From Struthidea cinerea (Eukaryota > Chordata > Aves > Passeriformes > Corcoracidae), in the NCBI GenBank assembly GCA_013397865.1, contig VZTI01005197.1, positions 630,948 through 694,947 of the forward strand: a stretch of DNA of 64,000 bases. The letters are read 5' to 3'. The notes below the pieces were generated by a model, which did no database searches, was not told the DNA's origin, and worked only from the letters and a program-made list of their open reading frames with translations. Positions 1 to 15,200 of this stretch are shown piece after piece (position 1 is the stretch's first letter; every line of letters starts with the position of its first letter). A program made the position numbers and the translations under genes.

Positions 1-1618
1 GAGAGAATGTGAAGAAAGGTGTTTACAGCAGCACTCTTCATATATTAACTTCCTACCCCCCACAGGGCTTATAACATACTTCCATCATCAATAAGCAATA
101 GAAAAGATGTTTACTAAAGAATATGTTCTTTGGGAAACAGGAACTGATCTACATCAGCATGCCATTTCAAATACACATTAATGCATCTAAATTATCAACA
201 AAATGAGACATATATTACTAATTCTTCTGACATGATCTGTTAACAGTGTCTTGGATCACTCAGCTCCTTTTTCTTCACAGAACCACAAAAACTGCTAAAA
301 AGACCATGAAGAGATCAAACAGTTTTTCCACCTCTGATCAATTCATGCATTTCTAAATGTTTCCTCTCTGTTGAGCACGCTGCTTTTAGGGTCAGAGTGT
401 CTTTAATTACTAGTCTATATGACACATTAACACTTGTTCGTATTATAAGTTATGCAAATAAAATCCAATCACACACACAGAAATTCACCCTATTCTCATG
501 TGTATTCCTTCAACTTTCTAACTACTATCTTAAGGTCCATTTCCCTCCTGGCACACCTAAGTGGACAAGCTGAAGATCTCTGACTGTCTCACAAATCTTG
601 AACATCATTTTGTACACAGTCTCCTGCACAAACCCTCATTAGTTGCCTTTTTGGCAAGTTCACTACTGCATGAGTAATAATTAGTGAACCCTTTTGGCAC
701 ATCATACAGTAACTGACGCTGTCTGTTCCAGCAGCTGCCATGAAGGCTAGAATTCCTGAAGATAAAATGACTTTATAAAGCAAGCCAAAAGGAATGAAGA
801 GGAAAAAATACTCCTTATGCTTCGTTTTCTCTGGTTCTCCTGAACCCTTTTTCCATTACTCCATTACAGAAACAATGTATCTGTCAATAGAATTAATACA
901 GAGATGGGACTATATTTTATAAATAAGAGTCAATCATGAACCCCACGCTACTTTTCACACAAGCTTTTGTTTAATTTGCCAGTCATTGTTGAGCTGAGAT
1001 ACCACGGTCTAATGACATTTGAATCTGACTTTATAGTTATCTGTAGAATTGGATTTGGGGCCCAGTGCACACTTACTGTTATGTGTTAGTTTTAGGTATT
1101 TATATCTAGATAAACCCAAATTAATTCCTACAAGTAACTATTAAATCGAATTCATAGCATTAGGCTATTGCAAAATTTCAGCTTTACACAAGCTGTTTTC
1201 AAGATTTTTCTGTTCTGTTAACCTGTGCCAGAAAGACAAAATTTGGTTTACTGAACTCTGTCAAACAACAGCATTCCGGCATTCATCAAATTCACCTTCG
1301 CTACAGTGACTAAATATAAGTTTCCAAAATTTTAAGTAATTCACAAATAAAAGGAAATTGTCAGCTCACTTTTTATAACTTTTCTTATCAGGGAGGGAGC
1401 CATCAAAACATCTAGGCATATAATGGCCTAGACTGTGGGTGACATTTGACAACCTAAATAAAGAAATACCCTATTAAATGTTCTTTCTTGACTCCAAAAT
1501 TACCAGTCCCGGTTATCGCTGATATTCCTTACAAGACTCTGTTATTTTTTAAAGAGGGTAGCTATAAATAATATATTGCTTTGAGTGTTTCAGCTCAAAA
1601 TTGGGATTTGGTTCTTAC
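1..1618 (-). other. GUCY1B1: GUCY1B1 intron, continues beyond the window
   Basis: This is intronic sequence after the coiled-coil exon. The next exon, which should open the catalytic domain, was looked for on the minus strand and not found. I see no repeats or RNA genes. Confidence 0.8.
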
Positions 1619-1816
1619 GTGTCTGTCTTTTTCTTTTCATCTTCCAGTGCACGCAGTGTGTGCTGCAGTCTGTCAGTGAGGATCTCGAGCTCCTGCGTCA
1701 GTTTATATTCCTCTCGGAACTGCTCTCCCAAAAGAACCAGATCACGGGTAGCATCGTGCAGTGGAATATCACTCAGATATAAACCTCTCCTGGTTAAATC
1801 ATCCAAGTTCATCACA
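1619..1816 (-). CDS. GUCY1B1: GUCY1B1 exon, coiled coil (residues 326-392)
   Basis: This 198-bp exon has acceptor GCTTTGCAG|TGTGAT and donor GACAC|GTAAGA. It encodes (S)VMNLDDLTRRGLYLSDIPLH, DATRDLVLLGEQFREEYKLT, QELEILTDRLQHTLRALEDE and KKKTD, plus two bases of a Thr codon. This is the PAS-to-coiled-coil hinge and the parallel coiled coil that pairs with alpha-1. It is the last GUCY1B1 exon in the window; the next would begin the catalytic domain. Confidence 0.96.
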
Positions 1817-4800
1817 CTGCAAAGCAGACAAGTATATAATAATATGGGTAAAATTAAACTTGCCAGAGGAGCATTTAAAACTCAAACAGAGGAGTCTGCT
1901 GAGTAACAGTAGAAAGATGAAGCTTCTGAACTTGTGATGAGCTGAACAACATATCCCTTCTATGAAACACCTTATTTGTGATCATTCATGTTAACCCATG
2001 GCTCTTGATTTTTGCACTTAAATACAGAATTCTTATGATGAGTTCCATGAACATATTAAATGGATGTACTACAGCACACAAAATAAAGTGAGATTATGTA
2101 AAGGCAGGCTCTCTGCTTTCTGTCATCATCCCCTCTCTCCCCTTTACACAGGAGATTAATGCATTGTAACTGTGTAATCCAGTGTGTTAGTTTAACATAC
2201 TCTTAGCTAAAGGATCTTTCCATTCCAACCACTTATCACTGATCTATTATATTAATACTACTGCAAAAATACATGAACACACATAGAAAACCAAATCATT
2301 GTAACATTTCTTAGCACTCTCTGAGTAAAAAACTAAGGATGAAACTTGAAAAGAAAAAAAAAGGAGTATGAGGAATAACAATTTGTACAAACTGGGCCAG
2401 AGCAACCCAATATTTATATTGAGTATTTAATAATCAGTCAAGTTCCATTGTTTAAATGCTCCTACCTCTTTTAGTATAAACACATCAAAACCAATTAAAT
2501 CAATATTCGAACCAATTAGTCTCTGTCGTACTACTCTCATAAGTGTTCTTAAAATTAGTAATTGTAAAATGAAAACCAGCATTGTAAAACTCCCTAGGTA
2601 TAAAGTACCTTGGTGAACAAAGAAAGAGAATGCTGTCTGCTTCAGGCAAGTAGATCATTTGCCCTTTCAGCCGTAAGCAGCTGATTTCTGTGCCAGTCAG
2701 CTCATCTTCACACTCCAACTTTTCCACATCCAACAGCCCCTCCTGGTGATGAAAAGTCACAGTGGTGTAAGGGCAATGGTGTGTTATGCACCAGGCCTAG
2801 TATGCAAGTGCATTCACTACGAAGGCAGTCAGAATATTTGGAATACACTTACGGCCTACATTAAACCCTGATTAATTTCTCGTTTGAACACCATGAACTA
2901 CTTGTATTTTAATACTGCGATTTGCTACCTTAAAGACACAAAGCATGGTATCTTTCTTTACATTCATGTTCATAATTCCTTGTTTTCTTCCACATAATTT
3001 CTTAACAATAGTTTTGACAATAGTATTGCCTGTTCTGTGAAGTTCTATCTGTGCCTGGGACCATCTCTAAGAAATCATCCTGGTTTCTCTCAGGTACAGT
3101 TTTCTTTAAATAACCAGGCTCCTTGATGTAGTAGGTGTTACTCTACATGCTGCATCTGTTCCTATCACCGGCCTCGTCTCCTGCCCTCTTTAGAGAAAAG
3201 GATACAGATCTTTGTATGAACATACGGGCCCAAGCAAGAACACATTTCATATTTGTCTCCCACACTGTTATGAAGCAAAAGTAAATGTAATTACCTTTCT
3301 ACATTTGCTTTGATGCAATGCCATATACTAGACTGGCCCCTTGCAGAGAAAGCATCAGACATGAAGTACATTTACTTCACCATTCCTATAAAACGTTCTG
3401 CTCAACAGCTACACACAAATTCATACCTGTGACTCTCTCTTGGCTCAAGACTCAAAAGGGACTGAGCATATTACTGTGCAGAGAATTTTCTCTGAAGACT
3501 TCTGAGCTTCCTGCACTTCTTATCTCTCCAAAACACACTTACTTTACTTAAAGAAAAGCTGGGAAAATATTCTCTAGTTACCTTAGTTCTCAGTACGAAG
3601 ACTGTATTGATATGGGAGAGGATCCCATGGAAGCTAATATCAATATGAGGCCGGACCAAGGAGAAAACTGACAACAAACTGCAATTTCCTGGCTGTAGCT
3701 AGAATATTAAAAAACAGCAAAAAGAAAACAAAAATATTTTTATGCTTCATAATGAAAATATACATAGAGCAATTATATTCCATTTTCTTAGCTGACAACA
3801 CTGAATGGAAGAGAATATATACTTTATGCATTTCCCCATTAAATCACAAAGTTTTTAAATTATTCTCTTAGTGCGTATGAACATGACCATAAGGAACAAA
3901 GCTCTTGTAGAATTAGGCTATTTTCAAGTCCTTCGTCAAACAAGAGAAGCACAATTTAGTAAATATTATACACTTACATGGGAATGCTCCTTAGACAGAG
4001 AATCCTAAATCTATTTTATTCGTCTTTATAATTACCCTGTGAAGCATCTATCACTACGAATTTCTATGGCTATCCATGCACAAGAATCATCTAACCTGTG
4101 GAAGGACTCTGTATATAGCATTGCCACATTGTGTGACCACCAGATCTCTGTCAAATATGATGTGGAAAGGAAATGCCTTGCAGAAAGTATAGGGACTGAT
4201 GCGAGACTCTTGGGTACCATTTTCTTCAAATCTGTCAAGGTCCTCATAGTAGTCCTCTTCTTTAGACTCTTTCTCTTCAATTAAAAACTGAATGTGGTCA
4301 CATTCCTCATTTCTCTGTTGAATAACCTAGAGAAATGAAGAAAAAATGAAAAACTGAAAACTCTGCTACTCATTAGTAACTGGAATGCTATAACTATGAA
4401 GACAGGAATGTATTTAGAGGAGAAAGTTAAGTTCAAGAATTATATACGCATCTTTAAAAATACTGTATTCTAATAAGAATTTCTGATTTTATAGTCTTTG
4501 TAATTCTAGGTGAATAATTATGCCTTTGCTTAGCCACAGTTGCTCTCTGCAAGAGCAACACATTGAAGATCACCCAAATACAATTTATTAAGTCTGAGTG
4601 AAATGCATATCCTGAAATGAGGAGTCAAGGCTCAGGTTATGCTTGTTTTTTTACTGGTACTTGCCAGAAAAGAGGGTGGCCCCTTCCCCTGAAATGAACC
4701 TGAGGTGAGTCTTGAATCACACAGAACACTTGAATCCTTATTTTGATCACAGCTGTTTGTAAGATCTATCACACAACAGCAAAGAGTGCTGACTGTTTAG

Positions 4801-7800
4801 TGATGACTAAATAGTGCTAAGAGGGTGGGCATGTCAACAACAGCAAGCAGAAAAGTGGATAGAGCAGATGTTAGAATACACAGTCCTTACACATTCCAGC
4901 AGATTGCAAGATCAGAGCCAACAGACAAAACTAAAAGCAATCACAATCTTCTCTGGGCTGTATTCCCTACTAAAGGAAATGACAGCAAAACTAGAATAAA
5001 TCGACATCAGTGGAATATCAAAAAGGTGTCTTTAACACAGCATTTCACACTTCAGTAATTTTACTCGAAGTTAGTAAAAAGTATGAAATTAATAGGGATT
5101 ATTTTGTTTGCAGTGAGAGTCATGTACGGCAATATAATTTAAGCTAAGAACTAGTAGAAAAACATCATTTACCCTGAGAAACCAAATTCACTTCTTCTCA
5201 AATTTAATTAGACTTAATGATTGGAAAAGAACAATTCTATTTACACAGTATAGTTTAGCAGCGACTTTCTGGAACATGTTCCACCTGATTCCACTTTCAT
5301 GTAGAGTCTGATCCTAAAGTCAGTGAAGCCAAAAAAAAGGATTTCTTAAATAAAGCATCCTGATTTTTTACACATAGTCTTAACCACAGAGATTAACAGT
5401 TATAATTTGAAAACAGAACACATATGCACAAACACTGCGACTGATCCTTCATGCATTAAGTTTATTAAGTATTTGCTCTCCAAAATTGCCAAAAATACTA
5501 GTTGCTGGGTTGGAGAGTGCTGATACCTTTACTTGTTCCTATACAAATGGAGGAGTGTAAAACAATAAAACAAAATTTTATTGATAAATGATGTTTAATT
5601 TAAGGTGGCAGTGTTAATCTACAAATTGACCACTTATTTGAAGGAAAGAGAGGCTTTTCTGGAGGACAGTTTAGAGCAAGAGCCTGATTTAGGTGCTCTA
5701 TAGCTGTGTGCTGCATTATTCTTCTCTTTCTATTGCTTATGTAAGTAACTTAGAGAAAGATCAGTTTACTAAATTTACCAGCTAATGTAGGTACCCAATG
5801 CTGGATGTACAAATAGATTCAAATGTTGATGATGATGAAATCTAACTGCCTCAAGAAACTGTACTGGTAATTCATATGCCACTGTGTGACAAGGAGAAGT
5901 GGGAAATTACGAGCTAATACAGGGTAAGCCTCAGACAAAATATATGGTGGCCATCAGAGGAAAACACATTAAGCTGGTTTGTCTAGGAGAATGGACTCCT
6001 AGTTTTCCTCTGAATTCAAGGTTTAAAGGTTTTCCATGTCTTTCACTTCCTTTAAATCATTATCCCTGAAATTGTGAGAGACTGTGGTCAATATTGAAGA
6101 TTAACAGAATGTGGTTAAGAGTCTTAGTTCTTACTTTCTATCACTCATGCACACTCCCACAGGTTTTATTTTAATAGTACTGTTATTGTGGCCAGAGATA
6201 GCTGAGATTACGCACTGAAACCTTTTTGAAATTGTGAAGATTTATCTCTAGAACTGATCTATGCTTCCTGATAATTTCCAGTCTTGGATCTTACTTCAAA
6301 GTGTTGCTCTTGCCACAAATGGAAAAAAAACCCTGCATACTTTGGATGAAAACTTTCTTCATTCAGCAAAGCTGATCTTAAAGTATCTAATAACTTTTAA
6401 GGAAATGTTCATATTAACAGCACATCACCTTCCAGAGATATTATCTTATAGCCATCTCACTCACTGCACACTAGTATTCTGTTACCAACCTGTACTTACA
6501 GATTTTTTCTGCAATTGTGCAGCACCTAACAGGTTGTTTTTAATAACTTCCCATTTTATTTCATTTATTAGAAATGAATGATGCATCAGTGAACAAAACT
6601 CAGGTTTAGATTAAAGAAATCACCTATAAAAATAGAACTGCTACGTCCTTCAAGATGTGTAACTAGTTTGAGCCACGACCCTCTGCAGAGCCTACAAGCT
6701 CACACAGTGACAAAGTCAGTCCTCACACAGGCTGTGCTATTTTCCTAGCCTTTATAGATTAGAACTGTGCCAGTAATGGTGCAAAGCTGCAAATTTCCCA
6801 AGCATCTTCAAGTTCATTTGAAACACGATTTTTGACCAAACTCCAGGGCATCTAGAAATGCTTGCTGTATTAGTGCAACATGTTAGTGCAGCAAATGAAC
6901 ACCAGGCCAAACACATGGACACGTGTCAGATCTACAAGACAGACACAGCGTCAGCTGCACACTCCTGGTAAACATGATATGCTGTGGACATGGCTGGTTT
7001 ATGGAATTTTGTTCTGATCATTCATGCACAGACACTTATTAACAGACACTTTAATCATACTCCTCTCCAGGCTAAGAAATCTAATGATGCATCCCTAATT
7101 AACTTCCCAATGGATATGCAATTTCATGATGTCTTTTCTGCTCATACAAGTTATGAACTATCTAATCTTCCTATCTCATGACTTCATCCACCTTGTCAGC
7201 AAATTTAAAATAAGCACTTTTGACCACTAACATAAGATGTTAAATTTTGTTCCTTCACGCTTGTACCTATAGATCCAACCTAATTGGCCAGACATTTGTC
7301 TGGCATAAGGACCTGCCCTAGATACTCTGCTCAGCTTAACTAGAATAGAACTTATCTACTGTTTCAGTCTGCAAGCAAAGTTTGCCAGTCACACAATTTC
7401 AGTATCATTTAAATATTGTTGAAGAAGCCTCTGATAAATGCTTGACAAATCAAAGTTCAGTGACAAAGCAACAAAGCCAGCAATCAAGTCTAATTCTTCC
7501 TCCCGCTGCAGTCTTAGCTGGTGAAGTGACATCAGTTCACAACGTCTAAGAGCTCAATCACCATAGTAACTGCAGTTAAAACTGAAGGGAGAAATCACTC
7601 TCCTGGTTTCAAAGAGCATATATAACATCTAACTGCTAACCTGCCTGTGCTCTCCAGAAGATGTACCTTCAGAGTTTGTCCTTGCCTAATCAAGTGAAAA
7701 GTCACACCAATATTTCAGGGAACGACAATTCAGAGATAAGTTATTTTAAAATGAGTGTGGTTTAATGTATTTGGTGAGTTTCACACAAGATATTAAATCA

Positions 7801-9187
7801 AGCAGTATCGCTGTGATACAGAATGTATAATGAGCACATGCTATCTGTTAAGCTGTCACTGATGTGTCTACAAGACAAGACTCATTGCTGTAGATTTGAG
7901 CATATCCCCAGGACACACTCATATCTCAGCATGGCAGAACAGAATGTCCTTGGACAAGGATCTTTTTTGATGAGATTGTGAAGATTAATACAAAAACAGG
8001 GGGTTTTTTGCCTTTAAAGGTCAATACAGGATGAAATTCTCGATCTCTTCTGATCAAAACGGACTGCAATGCTGCTTAACAAAGTTCATTGCAGCTGTTT
8101 CAGAATGATCCCAAGACAAAGGAGTTCACTGTAGAAAGGGCACCACTTTTAGTTTTGCATACCCAAAGTTAGAACTGTGGGGTATCTTCACTTGGCAGCT
8201 GGTTTCAGTGCAGACTGTCTCACTTCACCAAACCACTGTGCCTGGAGATAGTGAAGTTTCCAGCTACCCTTGTGCCAGAATTAGAGGCTGATCATGCTCC
8301 ATGACTGACTTATCTTCACGCACAGCTAGCATTTTCATGTGTGGACCAGTATTGCTTGTCCTCCGTGACAAGTACCCAAGTAATTTTTAGATCAGTTCTC
8401 CTGCTGGTTCACTTTGTCTTTTACATTGCCATTAGTAAGTCTGAAATTACCATCTTGTCAAGGACTTCCCCTGGTCTTTTCTCACTTTACATTGTACACC
8501 ATCTTCCCTAGGTAAAAGATTTTGACAGTCCGCTCTCAGATAATAACAGAACTGCAGAAGTCTGCTCTCCCAACAGATTTGTTGGATTATGTACAACATT
8601 CTTTGTTGACCCCTATCATTAGCAGCCTTGAGGGAATCCCTGTCCTGACTTCACCTTCACAGGTCACCCTCTTCTATAATATACAAACAACCTCTGACAA
8701 GTGAAGCAAGAGAAGGCATAGCCAGTAGGCTGCTAATAGATCTCATGACAAAGTTTGTCACCAGAATTGTGATGATGTTTTAGTTCTCATACTGAGACTG
8801 GCAGAACATGAATATTCTTAGTGCGTCCACAAGTCAGCAACAATTTTTGAGACAATACCTGCTGCAAAAATTATACAGTCTTAGTTCTATTTGGCTAAAA
8901 ACGGATTACCATATCAGAGAAGATAAGGCAAATTGGATTTGAACTAATTAATCAATTAATGTCAACTTGGGCTTTCCTGAACTATTCAACGGGAATTTTG
9001 AATCCAAGTTCAAAACAAATTGCTTTCCTTTCAGTGCTAACAACATCCAACAGAAACAAACTGACAGGTTCCACCCCCCGCCCCTTGCCTGCCACACACA
9101 CATACTCTAGGTGTTAAAAGAGAACGCACATTTCCTGACAGACACCATTCCACAAAAAGGAAGCTCTTCTGTATTTCAGAAGAAGAC

Positions 9188-9226
<39 letters not shown>

Positions 9227-12200
9227 TGCATATATACAAAACTGTTCTGTGTGAAACTGAAGAAAGGGGATAAAATTAAAACTTTTTTTTCTATTTAGCT
9301 ATTTCTCCACCCAAAGAAACAATTTCGGACAAAACAACAACAGTATTTTTCCTAATATTTAGTTTCCTCTTGTGATCATTAGCTGGTTTTCTCTGCAGGC
9401 TGAGGAAGGTGATCCTTCCCCTCTCCTCAGCACTGGAAAGGCCACACCTGGAGTGCAGTGCCCAGTTGTGGGCTCCTCAGTACAAGAGAGATACAGAGCT
9501 ACGAGACAGAGTCCACTCCCTGTAGAGAGGGCTACTAAGATGATCAAGGCACTGGAGCATCCCCTAGAAGAGGAAAAGGCTGAGAGAGCCAACTGTGGTT
9601 CAGCCCAGAGAAGAGATGGCTCAGGAGGATCTCATCCATGCACACAAATGTCTGAAGGGAAGGTGCAGAGAGGATGGAGCCAGGCTCTCTTCAGTGGGTC
9701 CAGTGCCAGGACAAGACACAATGCGCACAAACTGAAAGGTGGTGTTGTCTGAACATCAGGAAACAGTTTTCTACCATGAGAGAGACGGAGCACTGGCACC
9801 TGTTGTCCAAAGAATTTGCAGAGTCTCCATCCCTAGAGATAGCTGAAAGATGTCTGAACATGGCACGGAACAACTGGCTCTAGGTGGCCAGGCATGAGCA
9901 GGTGAGGTTGAACAAAATGAGCTCCAGAGATCCCTTCCAAACTCAGCCATTCTGAAACCCATGAAACAAAATCTAACCACTTAATGAAACAAAACCAGTA
10001 TTATCGAAAACAATTAAGATCTGCTACCACCTTTGCAGAGACTTGTACTATATTAGACAAATTCAAATGAAGTGTCATGAAAATACAGACTTAGAAGCAT
10101 GTATTCTCTCAAGCAGATTTATATAAGCCTTTGTTCAAAACAGATGGAGAAGAAAAGTGGATAATGAAGTACTAAACATCAAATTGCAGATATCAACTTC
10201 ATACTAATATAAAGAGAACTGCAGAACTTACTGAGTCAGTCCTCTGTTGGATTGTTATGTAAATGCTTTGGATAAAGAAATTTGAAAGGACAACTCAGGA
10301 ATCTCTTTTTGCAAGTCAGAAGACGACTCCCGTAATAACACTGGAAACTTTGGGCTAGGCACTGACGTTTTTATCAGATCCATAAAAACCCCATTCTTCC
10401 TTAAGAAAATGCTAACTGAAGTCCAAACCAAAAATTTTACAGCAGAGGCACTGAATGGTCCACTAAAACTGAAGGAATTAAAAGCTATTCCATTGTTTTT
10501 CTGTGCTGTGCTATTTCAAACAATGCATTCCTAACATACTAAGACAAAAAAGCATTAATTTACTAAATTATGAGGCAAGAAATGGAGATGAAAGAAGTTG
10601 GTCTATTTTTTCTCCTATTCTCAATATTTTGAACAGTAAAACTATCTAATTATTACAATAGCAGACTTGACTTTAAAACCTTCACTCCGTATCATTCATG
10701 ATTAATAGCTGACCTGCGCAGTAATGGAGGAATACTTCCATTGTCTGTGTGGACAAGCTGCAAATTTCAGCACTCTCACCTTAGAGAATCAATTCTCTGC
10801 TTATCTACCACTGATGTTTCTGAGTATCTGTGGAGTACAGCAGTATGTAACGTCTTAGAGATGCCAAGACGTAGGCTTTATTAACTAGGAGAGACATGAA
10901 AAAGTTCAGGGTTATGGGTACCTGACTTTCTAACAGGGAAAAGGTTAAAATTGGGGGTAACAGACAAAGTAAGACAATATACACTTTCTTCAGTTCAGAG
11001 GTAATACTATTTTTTCGACACCAATGTACTTTTTTACCTCAGACAGTCTAGAAGAACAGTGTAGATTTAAATTAGACTTTGCGTTCATTTACAGTTGGTT
11101 TGACTAATACTATTAAATATCTATTTACTCACAATACAACAGTAAAATTTTCAGAAAAGCCTAAAAAAGTCAAATTAAAATAAGAAGTAAATACATAATA
11201 AATACTTAAACCTCTTTGGAACATATATTATTTGTGAGAAGTTCTAGATGGATATTAATACAATTTTCTCAGCAAAGTAACCTTCAGATTGAGAGCACAG
11301 TTTATCAAAACTTTGTGCTGCTAACTGGTTTGGACAACCCAAATTTCTCCTCTGCCCCATGGATCACTTTTGCCACTGTGTGGCCCTCTGATAGACAGAA
11401 CACTGAACCATGGAAAGGAACATATGAAGGTAAAAAAAAAATCCATAAAAAATCCCTGTTGTTTTGCACCCAGTTCATTTCCTCAGTATAGTTTATTTTA
11501 TAACTTGACACCAGCTGGAGAGACACAGCCGAAGAAGCTGCTGTAGGACAAGCTCAAGCACTGAGAGAACAGGGACTGCTTAAGCTGCCTGTGCTACCAA
11601 AAGAAATGCTTGTCAAGCAACAGCTTCAGCCCTTTCGCAGCCAACTTTCCAACATGGTCCTTCTTGTCTGTCTCAACACTTCAAATAAACAGGGATCTAA
11701 AAGGAGAATTGTTTTGATTCTGTTGTATCCTTCTGTATCTGATTACTAACACCTGCTGCAAAAGTTTGAACTGTGCTTTTCTACAAAACAGAATCTAAAC
11801 AAGGACACAAGTATATCACCACACTATACACAACTAGACATCTACTATAAACCTGAGCTAGCTTAACAGGAAACCTAAAAGGCAAACACTCCAATATAGC
11901 AGTACAAATATCTTTGTCATTGGATTGCTTGCAAATCTCTTATCTGAGCAAGGTCATGTTGTTGTGATAGAATCATGAAAGGATTTTCTGAGCAAGCATA
12001 CAATGAAAGTGGGCTAGAAATGTAGTATGACTAGAGAATATTTAAAAAAACGCAAGGAATGCTTGCTGTACCTGCTTATATTCTTTTCTACTTGACGAAA
12101 AGAATTTTATGTCTCTGCAGTATTTCTAAGAGAAAAAAGCTTTCATTTTTTGTCTCCCCCTCGACATGTATCTACACCTTTGACCAAACTCTGATTTTAT

Positions 12201-15200
12201 ACTACTACATATGCAAGGCCTGATCAATTAAATCTTTCTGTTGCTCTGTAAGGGCAAAGCAGAAGCCTCTTTCCCATTTCACAAGTGACTTAACAAAAAT
12301 GACATCGCATAAACTCTGTGACTGAGGAACGTTTTCTCACTTCTGGGGCTGTAGGTGCATATCCAGTCACACTTCCATGCAATGATAGCATGAAGCCCAC
12401 AAACACATCTTGTTTCTGGGAAGGACCTGGCATGCTGGCTGGGAGAAAAACCCTGCTTGCCAGCCAGGCCTCATCAATGCACATCAGCCTCGCAGTTTGC
12501 ACACTGATGAAGAATCTAGGACACAAAGATGAAATGTCCACATTCTCACAGAACACAGCTGACAGTAAAAAAATAAAGGGGGGGAAAAAGCACCCCAAAT
12601 AAGCCAGTATCTAATTTCTTTACATGTCCGCCTTCCAAACCTTCTCTGAATAAGGGGATATTGTTCTGTACTGCTCCCAGTCAGGTCTGCCTGCAAATTA
12701 GTGCTGGCCTTCTCAGCACATGGCTGATGTGTCCTTCAAGTAACACAAATGATGATAGCTCTTCCTCAGAGTCAGTACGGATGCCACTTCTTCACAGAAG
12801 ACAGCAACAGTAAAAATTACTGTTTGCCATCACTTCACTTTTGATTTTCTTGATTTATTTCCTATTGACATAAATTTTCAATGTGTGTCTCAATTCGGAC
12901 ATTACCTTCATATCTATTTCTGTACCGTGGATCTGTTGAGCTACTGTTTTGATGATTCCGATGACAATATCCTGAAGACCTTCTCTTTCTGAATAGTAAT
13001 GCAGAATGAGTCCCTTCCCCTTCTCTGCGTCGGTGCATCTGAAGGAAGGGGCTCGCATACCCGGGTAAATAGTAGCAAGGTGGTCATGCAAAGCATCCAG
13101 GTTCTGGAAGAAGATTTTAAAAACATGATTATAAGGCATTCACTTATTATTTCTGAAGAAAGTAAGTACATATTTTGTCTAATCTGAACATTCCCTTTCT
13201 CCTACTGCTCATATTTCTATGCTTTTGCCTTTTTCTCTGTAGAACTGTCATTACAGCAGGCTTTTCAGGTAGCCTGCAATGTTCTTTCTATCTACCATGG
13301 TAATTTTTGAACAATGAATGGCATAAAAATTAGGATTACTCCAGACAGCAAGAAGTCGTGCTTGTTTATGCTGTAGTTTGAAACATTCAGATGATTAAAG
13401 ACCTTCCGTGTGTTTTTTCTCAGTCTGGTACCTCAACCAGTTTCATTCCTTCCAATTCTAGTCTCTATAATGTCCTCTTCAAATATTAATTCAGGTGTCA
13501 AATACAAATAAGCATGTCTGAATAAGCATAAATCTTTCTCCTTATCAATGAAAAAGCCTAGTTCTGACATCATAATAACCAAGTTTACAGGGACTGACAA
13601 AGTTTCAAATTTTAAAGTAAAGTTTTAAATGCTTGAAAGACCAACCTCAAATACATATTTTCTTTGATAATAATTGAAAAACTCCACAGAATAAATAGAA
13701 ATATTACAGCTGCTGTAATAATGTATTAGAAAAAGTTATTCAGGAAAGGGAAGAGATTTTTTTTTCCTGCCACTGTCCCAGATATCTCACGTATTTAACT
13801 TTAAATCTTAACCAGACAAATTGCAATCTGGAAAGCTGAATAATAAACTCATAGGCATACCTAATAAGGACATTAAAGAGAAGAGCGAGATCAAAATCAC
13901 ACTTAAAACACAACACTAGATTCAACTTTGATTGTGAAGCAATCATCAAGGCTCCAAGTTGCTATTTATTGTACATTTAACATAGAACAACCTAGTTTGC
14001 AGGTTGCAACCCAAAATTTTTTATTTATGTTGTAAAATTCATACAACTCCTTCACATCTTAAGTCCAGAACATTACTGCATAATTTAAATATTGTTCTCT
14101 CACTGCCCTGTAAATAACTGCTACCACAAGGCTTTGCATATTGTTTGTTTTCTGCCAACATAGGAAGCGAGGTGAAAATATTTTCAGTGTGCTGTCTGGG
14201 AAATTCTCCACCTTTCATGAGCATCTGTCGATCATCAAATTTGTGGAAGCATACTGAACTTGATTTCATGTGAGCTGCGAAGTGCTTGAACAGCTGCCTC
14301 TTCTCCTGGAGACCTCCAGAGAAAATGACACTTAGCAATGAATTCCGTGGGATGCACTTAGCCTGGAATTTCCTCCTTCAGTTTTTTAGCTTGTTTCAAA
14401 TTCATGTTTTTGTTGCTATATCAACATCTCCAAATTAGAACTTGAAGAGGCAACAATCTGGGAGTCAATTCATTCCAGCTGTTAGTGGGCCTTGACAAGA
14501 AAACATAATGCTTGAAGGCAAATTCTGTAAGAACCTTGTGGGGTTCAAGACAATGAAATCAGAAGAGACTGCTTTGAAAAAGAGTGTGGATGAGAAAAGA
14601 GCTAGAGAGATGACTGGCTCTGAAAGACTGAGCTGCCATCTCCTTAACTGGATGCAGGACTGCAGTTTCAGTACATATGGCTCAGAAACAGCCGGGATAT
14701 ATTTACCTTTTAGAAAAAAACTCTTAGGGAGATACATGGGAAAAGACAATAATCTTCCAGTTACACTGTCACCAGCTGAAGAATTTCGAATGGGGAATGG
14801 CCAATATCAAGGACAGAATTTTTGTAAGATGGTTGCCTACGTATCAACATTTAAGTCTGGCACACGTGTGACTAACAACTGGCAGTAGCCCCATTCTGCA
14901 AAACCACTTTGCCACCCTTCTACTCCTTTACTGCTGACTTCGTCAGAGCAGTGTCACGGGTGAAGTCCATGTGATATGTCCTTCGGTTTTTACTCTCTCA
15001 TCTTCCAGAGTGGGGGACTTATAGCTCACTGTATTCAAAACCTTGCTCCAACACATAGTCAAGGAGTAGACATGTTTTTCCAGATCAATGAGCTGAAATC
15101 ACTCCCAGATCTAGACATCGTCATTGTCACACCTACTCCTAATTTTTTGTTGTGTGTGATCCATTCTAAATTGATATTGCAGCTTCTGAAAGAACAAATG

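Larger units (their letters stand above)
1817..4095 (-). other. GUCY1B1: Three short GUCY1B1 introns
   Basis: Introns 1817-2608, 2743-3581 and 3699-4095 separate the PAS-domain exons. They are AT-rich and show no repeat or coding signal beyond the exons listed. Confidence 0.85.
4327..12905 (-). other. GUCY1B1: GUCY1B1 intron, 8.6 kb
   Basis: This intron separates the exons ending at residue 165 and starting at 166. It contains the (TA)n microsatellite and one CR1 3' fragment; the rest is unremarkable AT-rich sequence. Open frames of 60-126 codons occur on both strands, without family resemblance. Confidence 0.85.

Noticed and set aside
3679..3684. Alternative acceptor (TTGCAG) inside the 3582-3698 GUCY1B1 exon
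   Set aside because: Using it would drop the conserved LQPGNCS residues and break the phase with the preceding exon, which ends at VLPQ in phase 0.
14508..14888. Plus-strand open frame of 126 codons
   Set aside because: It is antisense in a GUCY1B1 intron, has no recognisable domain or splice context, and this length occurs by chance in 64 kb read in six frames.
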